Counted from the stretch's first letter, positions 1 to 12,216 are shown. The stretch is 64,000 nt of DNA from Hirsutella rhossiliensis (GCF_020360975.1 NW_025408668.1:1612001-1676000), one strand, 5' to 3'. Made by a program: numbers and translations. Notes: generated by a model from the sequence alone, not told the origin.

Positions 1-1439
1 CTTTTTATTAATTTTAGCCGTTAATAGAGGGTCGCGAGGAGGCAACGCGGTATATATTGCTACGCTAAATATAAGCTAAGAAAAGGCGCTTTAAGGACGC
101 CTATAACTAGGTGCCGAGCCTTATCCTTTAATCTAGGCCGTAGAATATAATAATAGGATAGGAGCACTAAAGCTAATTAAGGACTAATATACAGAGCCTA
201 AGGCTAACTCGGAGCTACCGAGTATAACTAGCCGCTAATAGCATGAGCCGGTCTATAGTAGGGTTACGAGGAGGATTCTATAGCATCCTTCTAGCCGCGC
301 CCGGTATAGTCCGATAGCTATATAATTAGCAGAGAGTAATAGGAGAAATAAGAGGCTAGCTTACGCGGGTCTAGCCCTATATATTGTTTTAAACGAACGG
401 ACTAACGGAATAATGCGAAAGTCCGAGAGCACCTAAAGCCTAGGGAGTATATTTAAGCCGAGGTAAGGGGAGCGTCGGCTAGAGTAGTAAGCGCGGCTCG
501 CTTATATATTTAAGGCATCTAGTACTCGTGCTCCTAATAATACTTCTTAGTAAAGTTCTCTAACTATTTATAAGCGAATAGCGTTACTTACTCCTATAAA
601 AGATTCGCTTACCTTAATAATAACTTCTACTATTACTCTTAATAGCTAAGCCTTTTAGGTTCCTCCCCCGGGGGGTAGTAGGTAGATAAAGTAGCTATAG
701 CTAAGGCTACTACGGCTATTAACGTAGTAGTAGTATCTATTTACTTCTACGACCTCGCGATAAGCTTTATCCCCTAAGGTAGAGGTAGGCTTAAACCGTA
801 TACCCGCTATCTATAGGCGATATTTAAATACGCTAATAATAATTCTATCTAATATAGAATCTAAGGCTAATAATATAGATAACTAAGTTAAGGGTAAGGG
901 CGATAGTCGTAATAGTTAGGATATAGATAACTCGCGGTCTCTTAATATACTTCTATCGGCTAACGCTATTATTATATCTATAGCTAAAGTATAGACTAGT
1001 AGCCCTAATAGTATAGGTAAGTTCTTATATACCTTATTACCTATAAGTTAGGGGGTTAACGAATAGGCTAGAATGCCTTAGCACGGTATTTAATAGAGCT
1101 AGTAAGGCCAAGGAATCCCGCTAGCTAGGTTTATTAACGGTTAATTAAGCTAGTAGAAAGGCCACGATAGGTACTAGACTATTAATATTAATATCGGTCT
1201 TAAGCAGCCCTATAGCGCCTTCGCCTATACTAGCCCTAATACCGCCTATATATAGCTTGCCTTAAGCGGATAAAGCGTTATAGAGCCCTACTAAGAGCAT
1301 TCTAAACTAACTAAACTATCTGCCTATAAGTAGCATTCTTATATAACTTAGTAACGTTTCTAAAATATATAAGGATTACGCCTTAAAATAGTAATCCCTA
1401 GGGATTTTAGTAAGATAAGACCTTAAAGCCGGCGCCTAT
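1..1439. other. RIP-degraded DNA without recognised product
   Basis: TA-rich sequence with very few CA or TG dinucleotides and dense TAG/TAA in every frame. No product was recognised. Coding sequence of the Myb/SANT relic that follows may begin inside the last 100-150 bases, because its frame stays plausible upstream of 1440. Confidence 0.5.
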
Positions 1440-2273
1440 AAGGACTATAGTACGGAGACCGAGTCCTAGTATCTAATTAACCTACTACTAGAGGCTTAGG
1501 GATTATACTCCTTTAAGAGCGCGAATTAAAGTAATAGTAACCTAGCCTAAGGTAATTATAAGATTAGTAGTAAGGCCTAGCGATATTAGATAGATACTTC
1601 CGACGATTACGATAACTATTCCGGCGGCGTATATATCGATATAGAGTATTATCCCGCTATAGCGAATAGCGGCGAAAGGGGAGGCTAGGAGGACGGCGTA
1701 GCCTACGACGCTAACGACCCTACTAAGTAATCTCCGCGTAAACGTTAGAAGGTTAAGTATAATTCTACTACTACGAAGCCCTAGCGCTATAGTAGCAACG
1801 TATCCCGTTTCCTACTAATACGAAAGGTTAAATATACGTTAGTACGTAGTATACCTAGTCTACTAGCGTCGTATAACTTATCTAAAGATAGAAACGTTAG
1901 GATATCCGCCGTAATATTTAAGAAGTAGCCTCTATAGAACGTTATATTTAAGCGGGTTATCGTAGATAGCGTAGGTATATTCTAGCTATAATTTAAATAG
2001 CTATTTTATATATCGTATAGCTAAGGAAGTATTCCTATAGGTAATACGCGCCGTACTATAACTACTAAAGCGACTAGCGGTTAGGTAGGGCGGACTTCCG
2101 GTATAAGAGCTAAGTTTACGCGTAAAGAAGATAACCTACTTACTAAGCTAAGGAAAGAATAGGGCAACCTCTCGTAAGCGGAGATCTATAAGCGTTTTAA
2201 TAATACGTTTCTAGGGCGGTCTTATAGATACTTATAAGTATACTATTATACTAAGCTAAAGTATAGCGAATAA
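1440..2273 (+). pseudogene. Myb/SANT-like DNA-binding protein, RIP-inactivated
   Basis: One frame runs to the TAA at 2271-2273, interrupted only by TAG/TAA codons of the kind RIP makes from Gln and Trp. The C-terminus (about 2112-2260) reads KFTRKEDNLLTKLRKE, then a stop-interrupted stretch ending GRSYRYL*VYYYTKLK. That is the pattern of a Myb/SANT helix-turn-helix in fungal proteins: an acidic EED-like start, then LSWxEI, then FPGR, then LQVxYxTKL. A basic SPRKR-K-VK stretch near 1735 resembles a nuclear localisation signal, after an acidic Asp/Tyr-rich region. Proteins of this layout are presumed nuclear DNA-binding proteins and often occur as expanded families in ascomycetes. The true start was not found and may lie upstream or be mutated. 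The domain call is fairly secure; any biological role is unknown. Confidence 0.6.
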
Positions 2274-3552
2274 TATTTATTACTTAACGATACTATAGAC
2301 CTTTATATTCTTTTTTAGAGCTATAGATTATAAAATAATATCGGTATAGCGCTTATTAGGTTAAATTTATATACGTACTATAAAAGCAAAATAATTATAG
2401 TAACTATCGTCTAACTAGTTATCGTACAATACCTCTTACGGCTACGCGTAAGTGCCCTTAGCTATAAGATAAGACGCGGTATCTCCTTCTAGTCTTTCCG
2501 TTCTAACCTAATTATAAAATACTAGCCTCTCCTTTATCTTAATTATCGGCTACTATATAGTATTATATAAGATATAATAGGGACTCTATATCTAAAGCGG
2601 CGCCGAGGTAATACTTATATAAGTCTAGCCGCTATTTATATTACTCTAGATACTAAAGGTCCTTTAGTTCCTCCTCCGCTCTTCTATAGTACGTATATAA
2701 CTTACCTTAACTCCCCTTCTAAGATAACCCTAGAATAAGAAGTCTCCGTATACTAGTAGGTATAGAGATATAATACTATCTGCCTTAAAGCTTAATCTAT
2801 AAATTTACGAAAATAATTATTTAATATAGTCGTAATAGTCCTAATCGCTATATAGGGATATCGTCGGGTTCCTTAGCGTAATAATATCGGCCTCGTCTAA
2901 AGTAAGCCGCTTATAGTAGGCTCTATATATAGTTTCTTTATTTTAAGTACCGGTATTAACTTACTTTCGCACCCGCTCCCTTTTTATACTAAAAGGAGGG
3001 GCTAAAAGGATTAATATCGTTTATAATAGCCTAGACCGGACTAAATTATAAGTATTAAACGTAGTAAAATAAGCCGAACGCCTTATCTTCGCCCTACGGT
3101 ATAGCTACGCTTAGTAGCACGATCGACCGCACTTACACCGGCCGTAACTAGTAGAAGTCGCCGTAGAGGATCGCTGCCGGGACCCTACTAAAGTCTTAAG
3201 GCGACCCCCGTAGCCGGCAGAGCCGCTTATTAGCCGCGTATAGCGTTCGCGCCTTATATATACTAACCTCGTTAATTACTAATACCTCCTTCTCCTACTA
3301 GTATATCTGTCTATCTATAACCGGCCGTCGACGAAGCGCTCGCCCTAGCTAGGCAGCCGTATCCCGTCTACTTCCCTTCTCGCTCCTCCCGCCTAGCCGC
3401 CTAGGCCGACCGCGAGGCCGTAGGCCGAGTGCCTAGATCGGTAACTAAGATAAAGAGCGGCTGCTTTTCTCTAGAAATCTTACCTATATACCTTCCTTAT
3501 ATTCTCTTCCTCTTCTATTACCCGTAGCCTAATACCGCTTTAGCTACGTTCT
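2274..3552. other. RIP-degraded intergenic or relic sequence
   Basis: No product recognised. The first 800 bases are TA-rich with short open stretches. About 3120-3460 is relatively GC-rich (many CCG/CGG) and less altered than its surroundings, so it may come from a different source sequence. Confidence 0.4.
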
Positions 3553-3789
3553 TATAAGAGGCTAGCCCGGAGTTTATTTAATAAGTAGGTGCTTATATAT
3601 TATCTATCTAGAGCTAAGGAGGAAAGGAAGCTGAACTCGAGGCGTAGCCTCGAGTGCGAGCTTATATTACCCTTTATAGAATGTTCTCGCAGCTTCCGGG
3701 TCCGCGGAGCGGGGCCGGTGCTACTACCCGAGCACGACCTACCGGACCCGGTATAACCGGGTCTACTAAGCCGGGCACAGCCTATAATA
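3553..3789 (-). repeat. Solo LTR of the Gag-only retroelement family
   Basis: This 237-bp segment is the reverse complement of the two 237-bp LTRs at 33823-34059 and 35192-35428, sharing the GAACTCGAGGCGTAGCCTCG core and the CCGGGT palindromic part. It has exactly the same length. It is flanked by a perfect 5-bp duplication, gttct, at 3548-3552 and 3790-3794. Differences from the 35-kb copies are mainly transitions of RIP type. No internal sequence is present, so it is a solo LTR left by LTR-LTR recombination. Confidence 0.85.
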
Positions 3790-3794
3790 GTTCT

Positions 3795-4420
3795 TGCTTT
3801 TTTAATAACTGTTAGAGGAGACCAGCTGTCTCTTCTAATAATAGCCCCTTTCTTTACTTATATTCTTATATGCTTTAGTTTCTAACGCTACTGCCTGCCT
3901 TTCGGTTTTTTATTCTAACCTCTATCTTCGTTCCTTAGGGCTCTTTACGTAACTATAAGGGGTTAACTTATCTATAAGCCTCCTACTATAGTCACCGCCT
4001 ACTTTAATAGGTCACCGCCTACTATATTAGTCACCGCCTACTATATTAGTCACCGCCTACTATATTAGTTACCGCCTACTATATTAGTTACTAGCTACTA
4101 TAATAGGCCACCGCCTACTATATTAGTCACCGCTTACTATAAGCCTATAGGTATAGGTAAGGCAACCCTTATAAATTACGCGAAGAGCCTTAAGGAACGA
4201 AGACTAAAGATTTAAGAGATAAATAAGATAAAGATAGAGGCGAGAGAAAAAGACGTAAGCAGGCGGTAGCGCTAGGAACTAAAGCATATATAAAGGTAAG
4301 CAAAGAAATCGGCTATTTAGGCACTATCCCGTAGCCGGGAAGAAGCAGAAAAAGCAAGAAGGTAAGTAAAGCGATAATAACGGTTACGGGGTAAGCGAGA
4401 GGCGTACGATTACGACGAAA
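3795..4420. repeat. Palindromic repeat around a minisatellite
   Basis: Sequence left of the 3981-4142 array (about 3800-3980) is an inverted, diverged copy of the sequence right of it (about 4143-4400). Both carry a block running from AAGGCAACCC through the AAGGAACGAAGA stretch to the GCAGGCAGTAGCG/GCAGGCGGTAGCG stretch. A much less mutated copy of the same block is at 61650-61900. The arms differ from that copy mostly by C-to-T and G-to-A changes, so both were RIPed. Confidence 0.7.
3981..4142. repeat. 19-bp tandem repeat array
   Basis: About eight imperfect head-to-tail copies of gtcaccgcctactatatta. Unit-to-unit differences are mainly transitions (gtcaccgcc to gttaccgcc, gttactagc). The array sits at the centre of the larger palindrome. 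There is no spacer-repeat alternation, so it is a minisatellite. The AGTCACCGC core also occurs at about 61540, near the clean copy of the flanking block. Confidence 0.8.
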
Positions 4421-4424
4421 TAGA

Positions 4425-4540
4425 GAGTAAAGAACGGGGGCTAGTAATATAATTATTAATCTTTAAAGAGCCTATTTAACGCTTAAGAGGTAGGATCCTT
4501 TTAATATAATAGCATCCTCCCGTTTCTAATACTTACCTTT
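4425..4540 (+). repeat. Third copy of the 38.3/42.2-kb inverted-repeat block
   Basis: ACGAAATAGAGAGTAAAGAA followed by CGGGGGCTAGTAATATAATT matches 38285-38340 and, inverted, 42165-42230 after allowing RIP-type transitions. Similarity to the 38-kb copy continues over the following 60 bases (ATAGCATCCTCCCGTTTC against ATAGCATTCCCCGTTTC). Confidence 0.6.
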
Positions 4541-4579
4541 AAAATATCTTAGAGGTCTACTTTAGCTAGCACGTAATAT

Positions 4580-5375
4580 AAACTTAGATTTATAGTCGAT
4601 ATTAAGATATATAATTATATAACGGGGCGATCTACCTATATTATCGACGCCGAGTAAGATATAAATCTTATTCTCTTAATATCGCACCGGGCAATAATAG
4701 CTTAGATAGACCCTAGTACGCTAGTTAAAGTTAGTATAGGCTATAGCTAACCCTACTAACTATAAGGCGGCTAGAGCGGGTGCTAGGTAATGCTTCGGCT
4801 ATAGGTAGTAGAGGCGAAAATTTTAGCACGGAATATATAGCTATATTATTCTATCTTAAGTAATCGATAGTCGTAAAGAGCGTTTTATTATTACGACTAA
4901 AGGAGGATTTAAGATTAAATATATAAAGAAATAAGGTTATAAACAGCGTTAGACTATAATACTATTAAACGCGGGGTCTAGCTATAGCTAATGCCTATAC
5001 GTAGTACCTTTAACCCTAAAAAGCAAAAAAATAGTTATACGTAGCCGCTACTAGCGCCTATAAAACAGTTCTCCTAATTGCCTATATAGCTTACTGCTCG
5101 GCACCCACGCTTATACTCTTCTCTTTCCTCCTTTCCCTTTAAAAATACACCTAAAAGGGCATCTATAATAGCCTATAACCCTAAGGCTATTATATAATAC
5201 CTACCTATAGCTTTATCGCTACCTACCGCGTATATATTAGGTAGGTATTAGGCGCATAAGATAAGTGCTTATATTAAGCTTATTCCTTTATTTTATAAGC
5301 TAGCCGCCTTCTTATACTCTTAAGCTCGTTCCGAAAAAGCATTAGCGGGCCCTATAGGGGACCGGTCTCCTATAA
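4580..5375 (-). repeat. RIPed arm of a large inverted repeat (possible LTR)
   Basis: Reverse-complement copy of the element at 5732-6127 and of 24150-24790. It runs from the equivalent of CCATAAATCTAGGTT at its left end to the GGAGACCGGTCCCC motif at its right end. It is heavily RIPed, unlike the arm at 5732-6127. It also contains about 400 bases that the clean arm lacks but the 24-kb copy has, so the clean arm carries an internal deletion. The conserved end resembles the 3' part of a retrotransposon LTR, but no partner coding region was found, so the element class is open. Confidence 0.65.
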
Positions 5376-5731
5376 GGCTTCATCGCGTGAAGGACAAAAG
5401 TACCAATATCACGTGATGGCGCGCGTGACACCCTTAGCGCTCAGGTCTAACAGTCACCTGGTCGGCTGCTGGCAACCAAATATAGGCGCGCTCCTCGCTA
5501 CTAGCAGCGAGAGCATAGCAGTTATAGGCACCTTAAGGGTCCTAGTAACTTTAGCCTGGCGGTTACCGGCATCTTTAAGCGACCAGTAAGCGCCCTAGTG
5601 CTGTTACTGGTATCCTGGTCTCGGTCTGCGACATTGTTACTAGCACCTTAAAACTCGGTTTACTATAGTTGCTGGCACCATACCGGACAACTGTCGCCGG
5701 TCGCTGGTAACAGGAGACCGGTCCTGTGAGG
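5376..5731. repeat. Low-RIP spacer with short repeated motifs
   Basis: Clean DNA between the two arms. It contains many direct and inverted versions of a short motif, GTTRCTGGYA (for example GCTGTTACTGGTATCC, TTGTTACTAGCACC, AGTTGCTGGCACC, GGTCGCTGGTAACAGG, CTGCTGGCAACCA). Such clusters resemble subterminal binding sites of a DNA transposase, but no matching transposase was identified. Small ORFs here overlap the repeats and are not credible genes. Confidence 0.5.
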
Positions 5732-6127
5732 GAACAGGAGACCGGCCCCTTCCAGGGTCCGCCAATGCCTTTTCGAAACGAGCTTGAGAGCATGAGAAGC
5801 AAGGCGGCTGGCTTGTGAAATGAAGGAATGAGCCTGACACAAGCACTTGTCTTATGCGCCTAACACCTACCTAACACATGCGCTGTAGGTGGCGATGAAG
5901 CTCTGGGTAGGTATCGCGTACGGCCATTGTAGATTCCCTTTCAGGTGTTAGTAGGGTCAGCTAGAGCCCGCACCAACTTCAACCAGCGTACCAGGGTCCA
6001 TCCAAGCTATCATTGCCCGGTGCGATGTTAAGAGAATAAGATTTATGTCTTGTTCGGCGTCGATGATCTAGGCAGATCGCCCCGTTATATAATCACGTAT
6101 CTCAACATCGACCATAAATCTAGGTTT
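5732..6127 (+). repeat. Unmutated arm of the large inverted repeat
   Basis: Starts at the second of two GGAGACCGG repeats (5713 and 5737) and runs through GTCCGCCAATGCCTTTTCG and the GCGGGCTC-equivalent region to CCATAAATCTAGGTTTATG. It matches 4580-5375 inverted and the first part of 24150-24790 directly. It keeps ordinary CA and TG dinucleotides, so it escaped RIP while the arm about 350 bp away did not. The complete Copia element is inserted just downstream. Confidence 0.65.
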
Positions 6128-6194
6128 ATGCCCCTAGGGTGGCGTGGCGTTCCTACGTCGGAACCGTGGTACTCTCACGAAGAAAGTCAGTAGA

Positions 6195-6762
6195 TGTAAG
6201 GAACGGTGTTCCTACTATAAATAAAGCAGCTATAATATACTCTCCCGATTATATAAGCTAATAAGTAGTATGGTAATTATAGACAAAATCTCATCCTATA
6301 GAGCAAGAATCGCTCGTTATTTTGCATATTATTATGCATTAAACGGGTTGCCGGTTATCGTACAATCGGGAATCGAAGGAACAGAGCTAGCTTAGAATGC
6401 TAGCTAAGACCTCTTAAGAACACCGGCACGACCAACCTCCTTTAAACACGAATATCAGTGGAACCAAGACACTTCCAGATTCACTCGAGGTATCACGGAA
6501 TTCCCTAGTCTTAGGGCTATACGGCAGCCTAAATCTGGTCCCGAAAGGTTCTTCCGTTTAGCTATAATTGTCTATATAAGACAGTATGTCCGCTAGTAGA
6601 TAGATAGAGTATTATTAACTTTAACACCTCTTCCACACACTAATACACTACCAATAAATTCTATTGAAAATCCTACCTTATACTCCTTCTTCCCCTCTAT
6701 TATGTAGTCTTATATAATTCCTTGATTTCCTAAAATTCCGCTTTTGCTTATATACCTTAAGA
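6195..6762 (+). repeat. 5' LTR of the Copia element
   Basis: 568-bp direct repeat starting TGTAAGGAACGG and ending CTTAAGA. It is the cleaner of the two LTRs: it keeps TG at its first two bases where the 3' LTR has TA. A solo copy of the same LTR lies at 19533-20089. Confidence 0.93.
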
Positions 6763-6959
6763 GGTTATAAGCCCGGCTTGCTCCTTTTAAGCCGGGAAAT
6801 TAACTACTTATACCTTTGAAATTCCTCGTCGAAATATTCAATTAAAATTTCTTTCGAAATTCCCCCTAACTTCTTTTACCTTCCTACGCTCTTAAACTCC
6901 CGTCTAGACTTCTCGATCCCTATAAACGAAATAATACCGAATTTATATAAAATAGGTAG

Positions 6960-9900
6960 ATAGAAAGAATACGAATTTACTAGACTTAAGGGAATTTAAA
7001 TTATACCTTATAGACTATAAGGATAGAAGCTATCCTTATAAAAGAAAAGCTTATTGCTGCTCTAGAGCAAGCAAATTATATATAGACTACGGAGGCTTTA
7101 TCTATAATATTCCTTTAAGTCGAAGATAGTCCCTTAATATAAATTCGGTATCTAAAAAATGCTAAAGAAGCGTGGGATAAGCTTAAAAAGCTATATAATC
7201 CGTCGAACTTTTCGTCGAATTATCTACTTATTAAGCAGCTCTTTAATCTTAGTCCCTCGGACGCTAATTTAGAGAAATACCTTTATAAGGTAAAGGAAAT
7301 CTACGAGGATTTAAAATCCTATAATATAGAAATTCTAGAAGTTATTCTTATAGCATGGATTCTTAATTGCCTTAATAAGGAATTTAGAAGCTATATTATA
7401 AATATTACGTAGAGCCTTAGGCATAATTCTACGGCGTTTACCCTCGAAACCGTTATAGCTAGTCTTTTAGACGAAGCTAGAAGAATAGAGGATATAGACG
7501 AATCTTCGGAGAAAACCTTCCTAATACGAAGGAAGCCTTGGAAATCCTATAGAAATTCTACGGATACTCCTTATTATAAGGAATGCAAAAAACCAGGGCA
7601 TTTTATAGTAAATTGCTATAAATTATACCCGAATAAGGCTCCCTTATTAGGTATTAAATAAAGGAAAAAGGGACGATAGGACTTAAATTTCTAAGAAGAG
7701 AAAATCTTCTTCTTCTTCTTCTTCTAGGAAGAAATCCCCTTCTAGTAGCATTTCTACTACTAATAAAAGAAGGAAGGCTCGAATTACCGAGCTAGAGTCC
7801 GATTTAGAAGATAGTAATAAGGTCTTAAATATAGCTTCGTAAGAAAATATAGACCTAGATATCGACCTTATAGACCTTTCTAGGGCTCCGACCCCTATAT
7901 AAACGTCTAAGGATTTAGAGGTAATTTTAACCTCTATAAATACCCTATAGTAGAAGCTAATAAAGACTCTCTTTAGGACCTCTAAAAGCCTCGATTCCTA
8001 GAATAAAGGAATTAGTCTTAAAGGTAAGAGAAGGAGGATTTCCTAGTTATAAGAATAAAAGGATCTTTGATTTTATATATAATACCGGAGCTACTAGGCA
8101 TATAGTATCTAATAAGAATTTCCTTATTAACTATAAAGAAATTAAGTCTAAAGTTTGCTAGGGAAAAGCTTCCTTTATATTAGTAAATAGAAAGGGGACT
8201 TAGTATTTAAGTTCCGTATAGTAGAAAAGGTATATCCTTCGAGACTGCTTTTATATACGAATTAGGGTAAATATACTATCCTAATCTTATTTTAATAATA
8301 CCTATGCCTTAGTAGGAGAAATAAAGTCCTTTTATTAGATAATAAGGCTAAGGTCCTTACTAAGGATTTCTTAGAAATAAATTATATTATATTCCTATAG
8401 AACCTTTATTAGAAAGCTAATTAATCCTTATTACGTCTTTAAAAGCAAAGGATATAGATTTTTATACTTAGCACTTACCTTAGGGCATATAAATAGTAGG
8501 GCTATTTTAGAAATATTAAAAGATATAATAAGGATATAAAATGCCTCTAGAAGAGGAAAATAAAATAAGGCAATGCGAAATATATATTAGAGCTAAAGCA
8601 ACAAATAAGGTTAATAAACAACCTTCGTATAAGTCTTATTCTTATTTAGAAAAAATAGTATTAGATATTTAAGGGCTAATTAAAGTACCTACTTATAATA
8701 AATATTACTATTATATCTCTTTCCTAGACGTAGGAACCCGATATCTAGAAATATACCTTCTTCGAAAAAAGGGAGAAGCTTTAGATAGGTTCCTAGAATT
8801 TAAAAATAGGGTAGAAAATAACCTTAAAAATACTAGGATTAGAGAAGCATTTTCTAATAATGCTAAAGAATTTATATATAAAATAAAGCTCTATTACGAA
8901 AAAGAAGGAATTACCTTTAATTCTAGTCCTCCTAGGACGCCGGAATCTAACGGTAGAATAGAAAGAGTAAATCGTACTATATTAGAAAAAGTACGAGCTC
9001 TTTTATTTACTGCTAGGCTTCCTAAATATCTATAGGGAGAAGCTGTTTTAACAGCTACCTATTTATATAATAGATTACCGCATTCTACGATAGGATTTAA
9101 AAGTCCTATAGAAAAGAGGGATAATATAATACTACCCTTCGAGACCTTAAATAAAATTAAGACCTTCGGAAGCCTTATATATTATAAGAATAAAGACCCT
9201 AAAGATAAGCTAGATAATAGAGCTTTTAAGGGAATAATAGTAGGCTATTTAGAAAATGTATATAAAATCTAGGATTTTTCTAAGAGAAAGATTACTATCT
9301 CTAGAGATATTACTATACTAGAAAATAAATTTATAAAAAATCTAGAAATCTCTAGTAGTAATAATACCTTTGATTTTAATTCCATTCTAATAAAGATAAG
9401 CTAGAAAGCTATATCCCTATAGAGGAAGCTACTAGAGAACCTAGAGATAAAAGTCCCTTACCTCATAAGAAGAGTCTCTAAATAACGATCCTATTCCTAC
9501 TACTAGTAAAATAGTAGTAGAATTACCTAAGAAGCCGGAAGGGTTCGATTCTAACTATATCGAATACCCTAACGTTAATTTATTTCTAAACTATGATTTT
9601 ATAGAGTTAATTCTAGCTAGTATAGAAAATCAGGATCTAAAAATTCTAAAGACCTATAAACAGGCAATAAATAGCCCTAAAATAGCATTTTAGAAAGATA
9701 CTATAATTAAGGAAATTATCTAGCTAATTAAATATAAAACTTAGGAATTTTCCTACCTCCCTAGGGATAAGGAGGCTATAGGAGGCCGCTAGGTCTATAC
9801 TATTAAGAAGGATAGTTAAAATAATATAATAAAATATAAAGCCCGTTTCGTAATATAGGGATTTAAGCAGATCTATAGCTTAGATTTCCTAGATACCTTC

Positions 9901-11260
9901 TCGACTATAGCTAGACCTAAATCTATTAGAATTCTACTTATTTTAGCTATTATCTACGAATTCGAAGCTTTATAAATAGATATAATAAATGCCTTCGTAT
10001 ATGCCGATATAGATAGCGAAGTATATATCGATCTTCCTATAGGCTACGAAGAATACGCTCTTAAAGAATATTATTTAAAATATAGATTAGCTTATAGAGC
10101 TAAAGGAATTAAATTAACTAAATTCCTAGACCTATATAAAACCGGTTAAATTAAAGCAAAGCTAAAGAAAGCATTATATAGCCTAAAATAAAGTCCTAAG
10201 CTCTAGTATAATTATTTAAAATTATACTAAATAAACTCGGATTTCTTCCTCTTTTAATAGATAAAGGAGTATTTATAAATAAGGACTATAGTATAGCCTT
10301 AGTAATTCACGTCGACGACTTTCTTATAGTAGGGCCCTCTAAATCTATAATAAAAGAAAGATTATTTAAAGAATTATCTAAATTCCTAGATTTTACTATC
10401 TTAAGAGATATAAAAGACTTCTTAGGTCTAAATATTATAATAAACCGAGAAAATAAAGAGCTATATATATCCTAAGAAAATTATACCTTAAATAAATTAA
10501 AGGAATTTAATAAAGAAGGTTTAAGAACTTCGAATTTACCATATAGTAGGCTTTAAGCTTATAAAAGCAAAGGAATTACCTTCTAAGGAAGATATATTGC
10601 AATTTTAAAAAGAAATAGGATCTCTATTATACTTAGCCTTATTTACTAGGCTAGATATCTTATATTCTATAATTTCCTACGCTAGATTCGCGGCTAAGCC
10701 CGACTAGACGTATTTTAAGGCTTTAAATATAATTTAGAAATATTTAAATAAATTTCCTAGCCTAAAGATTAAATATAATTATAATATCCCTTTTACCTAT
10801 CTATATATAAAGGGTTTTACCGACTCTAGCTAGGCGTCGGATTTAACGGACGGAAAATCCTTTTCTAGTTACTATTTTTATATATATAGTAATATAATAA
10901 GCTAGGCTTGCTCTAAGTAGAAAGCCGTTGCCCTTTCTACCTACGAAGTAGAGTATATTAGCCTTAGGGAGGCAAATAAAGAAGCTATTTATTTAAATAT
11001 GCTTTTAAAAATATTACTAAGGATCTATCTATTAAGATTCTAATACTATACCTCCTATTTTAACGGATAATACTGCTGCTATTAAATTAGCAGAAAATCC
11101 GGAATTTTATAAAAGGTCTAAGTATATAAGATTAGCCTATTACTATACTAGAACTAGTATAAGAGAAGGGAAATTAGAGTTTTTATATTAAATTAGAAGA
11201 TAATATAGCTAATATTTTTATGAAGGAATTAAGACCTAGATTACTCTATAAATTTAGAGA
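6960..11260 (+). pseudogene. Copia Gag-Pol polyprotein relic
   Basis: Domains in order: Gag with a damaged zinc knuckle (CKKPGHFIVNC near 7580, first Cys changed to Tyr); aspartic protease reading IYNTGATRHIVS near 8075, where the catalytic Asp of D-T-G has become Asn; integrase core about 8640-9240; reverse transcriptase with IDIINAFVYADIDSEVYIDLP-like sequence about 9978-10040 and HVDDFLIVG near 10308; RNase H about 10800-11060, ending with the KAVALSTYEVEYISL motif. Most disruptions are in-frame TAG/TAA from RIP, with a few frame changes. In its intact form this polyprotein packages, copies and integrates the element through an RNA intermediate. This copy cannot move on its own. Confidence 0.9.
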
Positions 11261-11643
11261 CGGTCTATCCTTAATATAAGTTCCTAAGCAATTAAAAGGA
11301 GTTTTTAGATATTTCTTATACTTTCTATATCTTTCCCTACTAGGTTTTTCCTTTTAGGTTTCCTAGAGAAATATTTACTAGGTTTTTATCTATTAAGATT
11401 TTCCTAGCAATAATAGGTTTTACCTTATAAGGTTATCCTATAAATAATTATTATAACTATAGATTTTTCCTACCATAGGTTTTCTATTAGTATATACCTA
11501 AGGAATTTATTTTCCTAAGAAAGAACAGGTTTTATATATCCTATTAAGGTATAAGAATGGTTTTCCTATATTAGGTTTTACCCTATATATACTACTATAA
11601 ATAAATTAGTAAAGAGTATATAAATCTACTCTTTAAGGGAGGC

Positions 11644-12211
11644 TATAAGGAACGGTGTTCCTACTATAAATAAAGCAGCTATAATATACTCTCCCGATTA
11701 TATAAGCTAATAAGTAGTATGGTAATTATAGACAAAATCTTATCCTATAGAGCAAGAATCGCTCGTTATTTTGCATGTTATTATGCATTAAACGGGTTGC
11801 CTGTTATCGTATAATCGGGAATCGAAGGAACAGAGCTAGCTTAGAATGCTAGCTAAGACCTCTTAAAAACACCGGCACGACTAACCTCCTTTAAACACGA
11901 ATATTAGTAGAACTAAGACACTTCTAGATTTACTCGAGGTATCACGGAATTCCCTAGTCTTAGGGCTATACGGCAGCCTAAATCTGGTCCCGAAAGGTTC
12001 TTCCGTTCAGCTATAATTATCTATATAAGACAGTATGTCCGCTAGTAGATAGATAGAGTATTATTAACTTTAACACCTCTTCTATATACTAATATACTAC
12101 TAATAAATTCTATTGAAAATCCTACCTTATACTCCTTCTTCCCTTCTATTATATAGTCTTACGTAGTTCCTTAATTTCCTAAAATTCCGCTTTTGCTTAT
12201 ATACCTTAAGA
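11644..12211 (+). repeat. 3' LTR of the Copia element
   Basis: Same length (568 bp) as the 5' LTR, starting TATAAGG where the 5' LTR has TGTAAGG, a RIP transition. It is followed directly by the gtaga duplication. Confidence 0.93.
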
Positions 12212-12216
12212 GTAGA

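Larger units (their letters stand above)
6195..12211 (+). mobile_element. Complete Ty1/Copia LTR retrotransposon, RIPed
   Basis: Two direct LTRs of exactly 568 bp (6195-6762 and 11644-12211) begin TGTAAGGAACGGTGTTCC and end TACCTTAAGA. The element is flanked by a perfect 5-bp target duplication, gtaga, at 6190-6194 and 12212-12216. A polypurine run (AAGGGAGG, about 11634-11641) precedes the second LTR. The internal region encodes Gag, protease, integrase, reverse transcriptase and RNase H in Copia order. Reading frames are riddled with TAG/TAA. The LTRs differ from each other only modestly and mostly by transitions, so RIP hit both copies. Confidence 0.95.

Noticed and set aside
3981..4142. 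Array of short repeats resembling CRISPR
   Set aside because: Units are contiguous with no unique spacers, the DNA is fungal, and there are no cas genes. It is a minisatellite.
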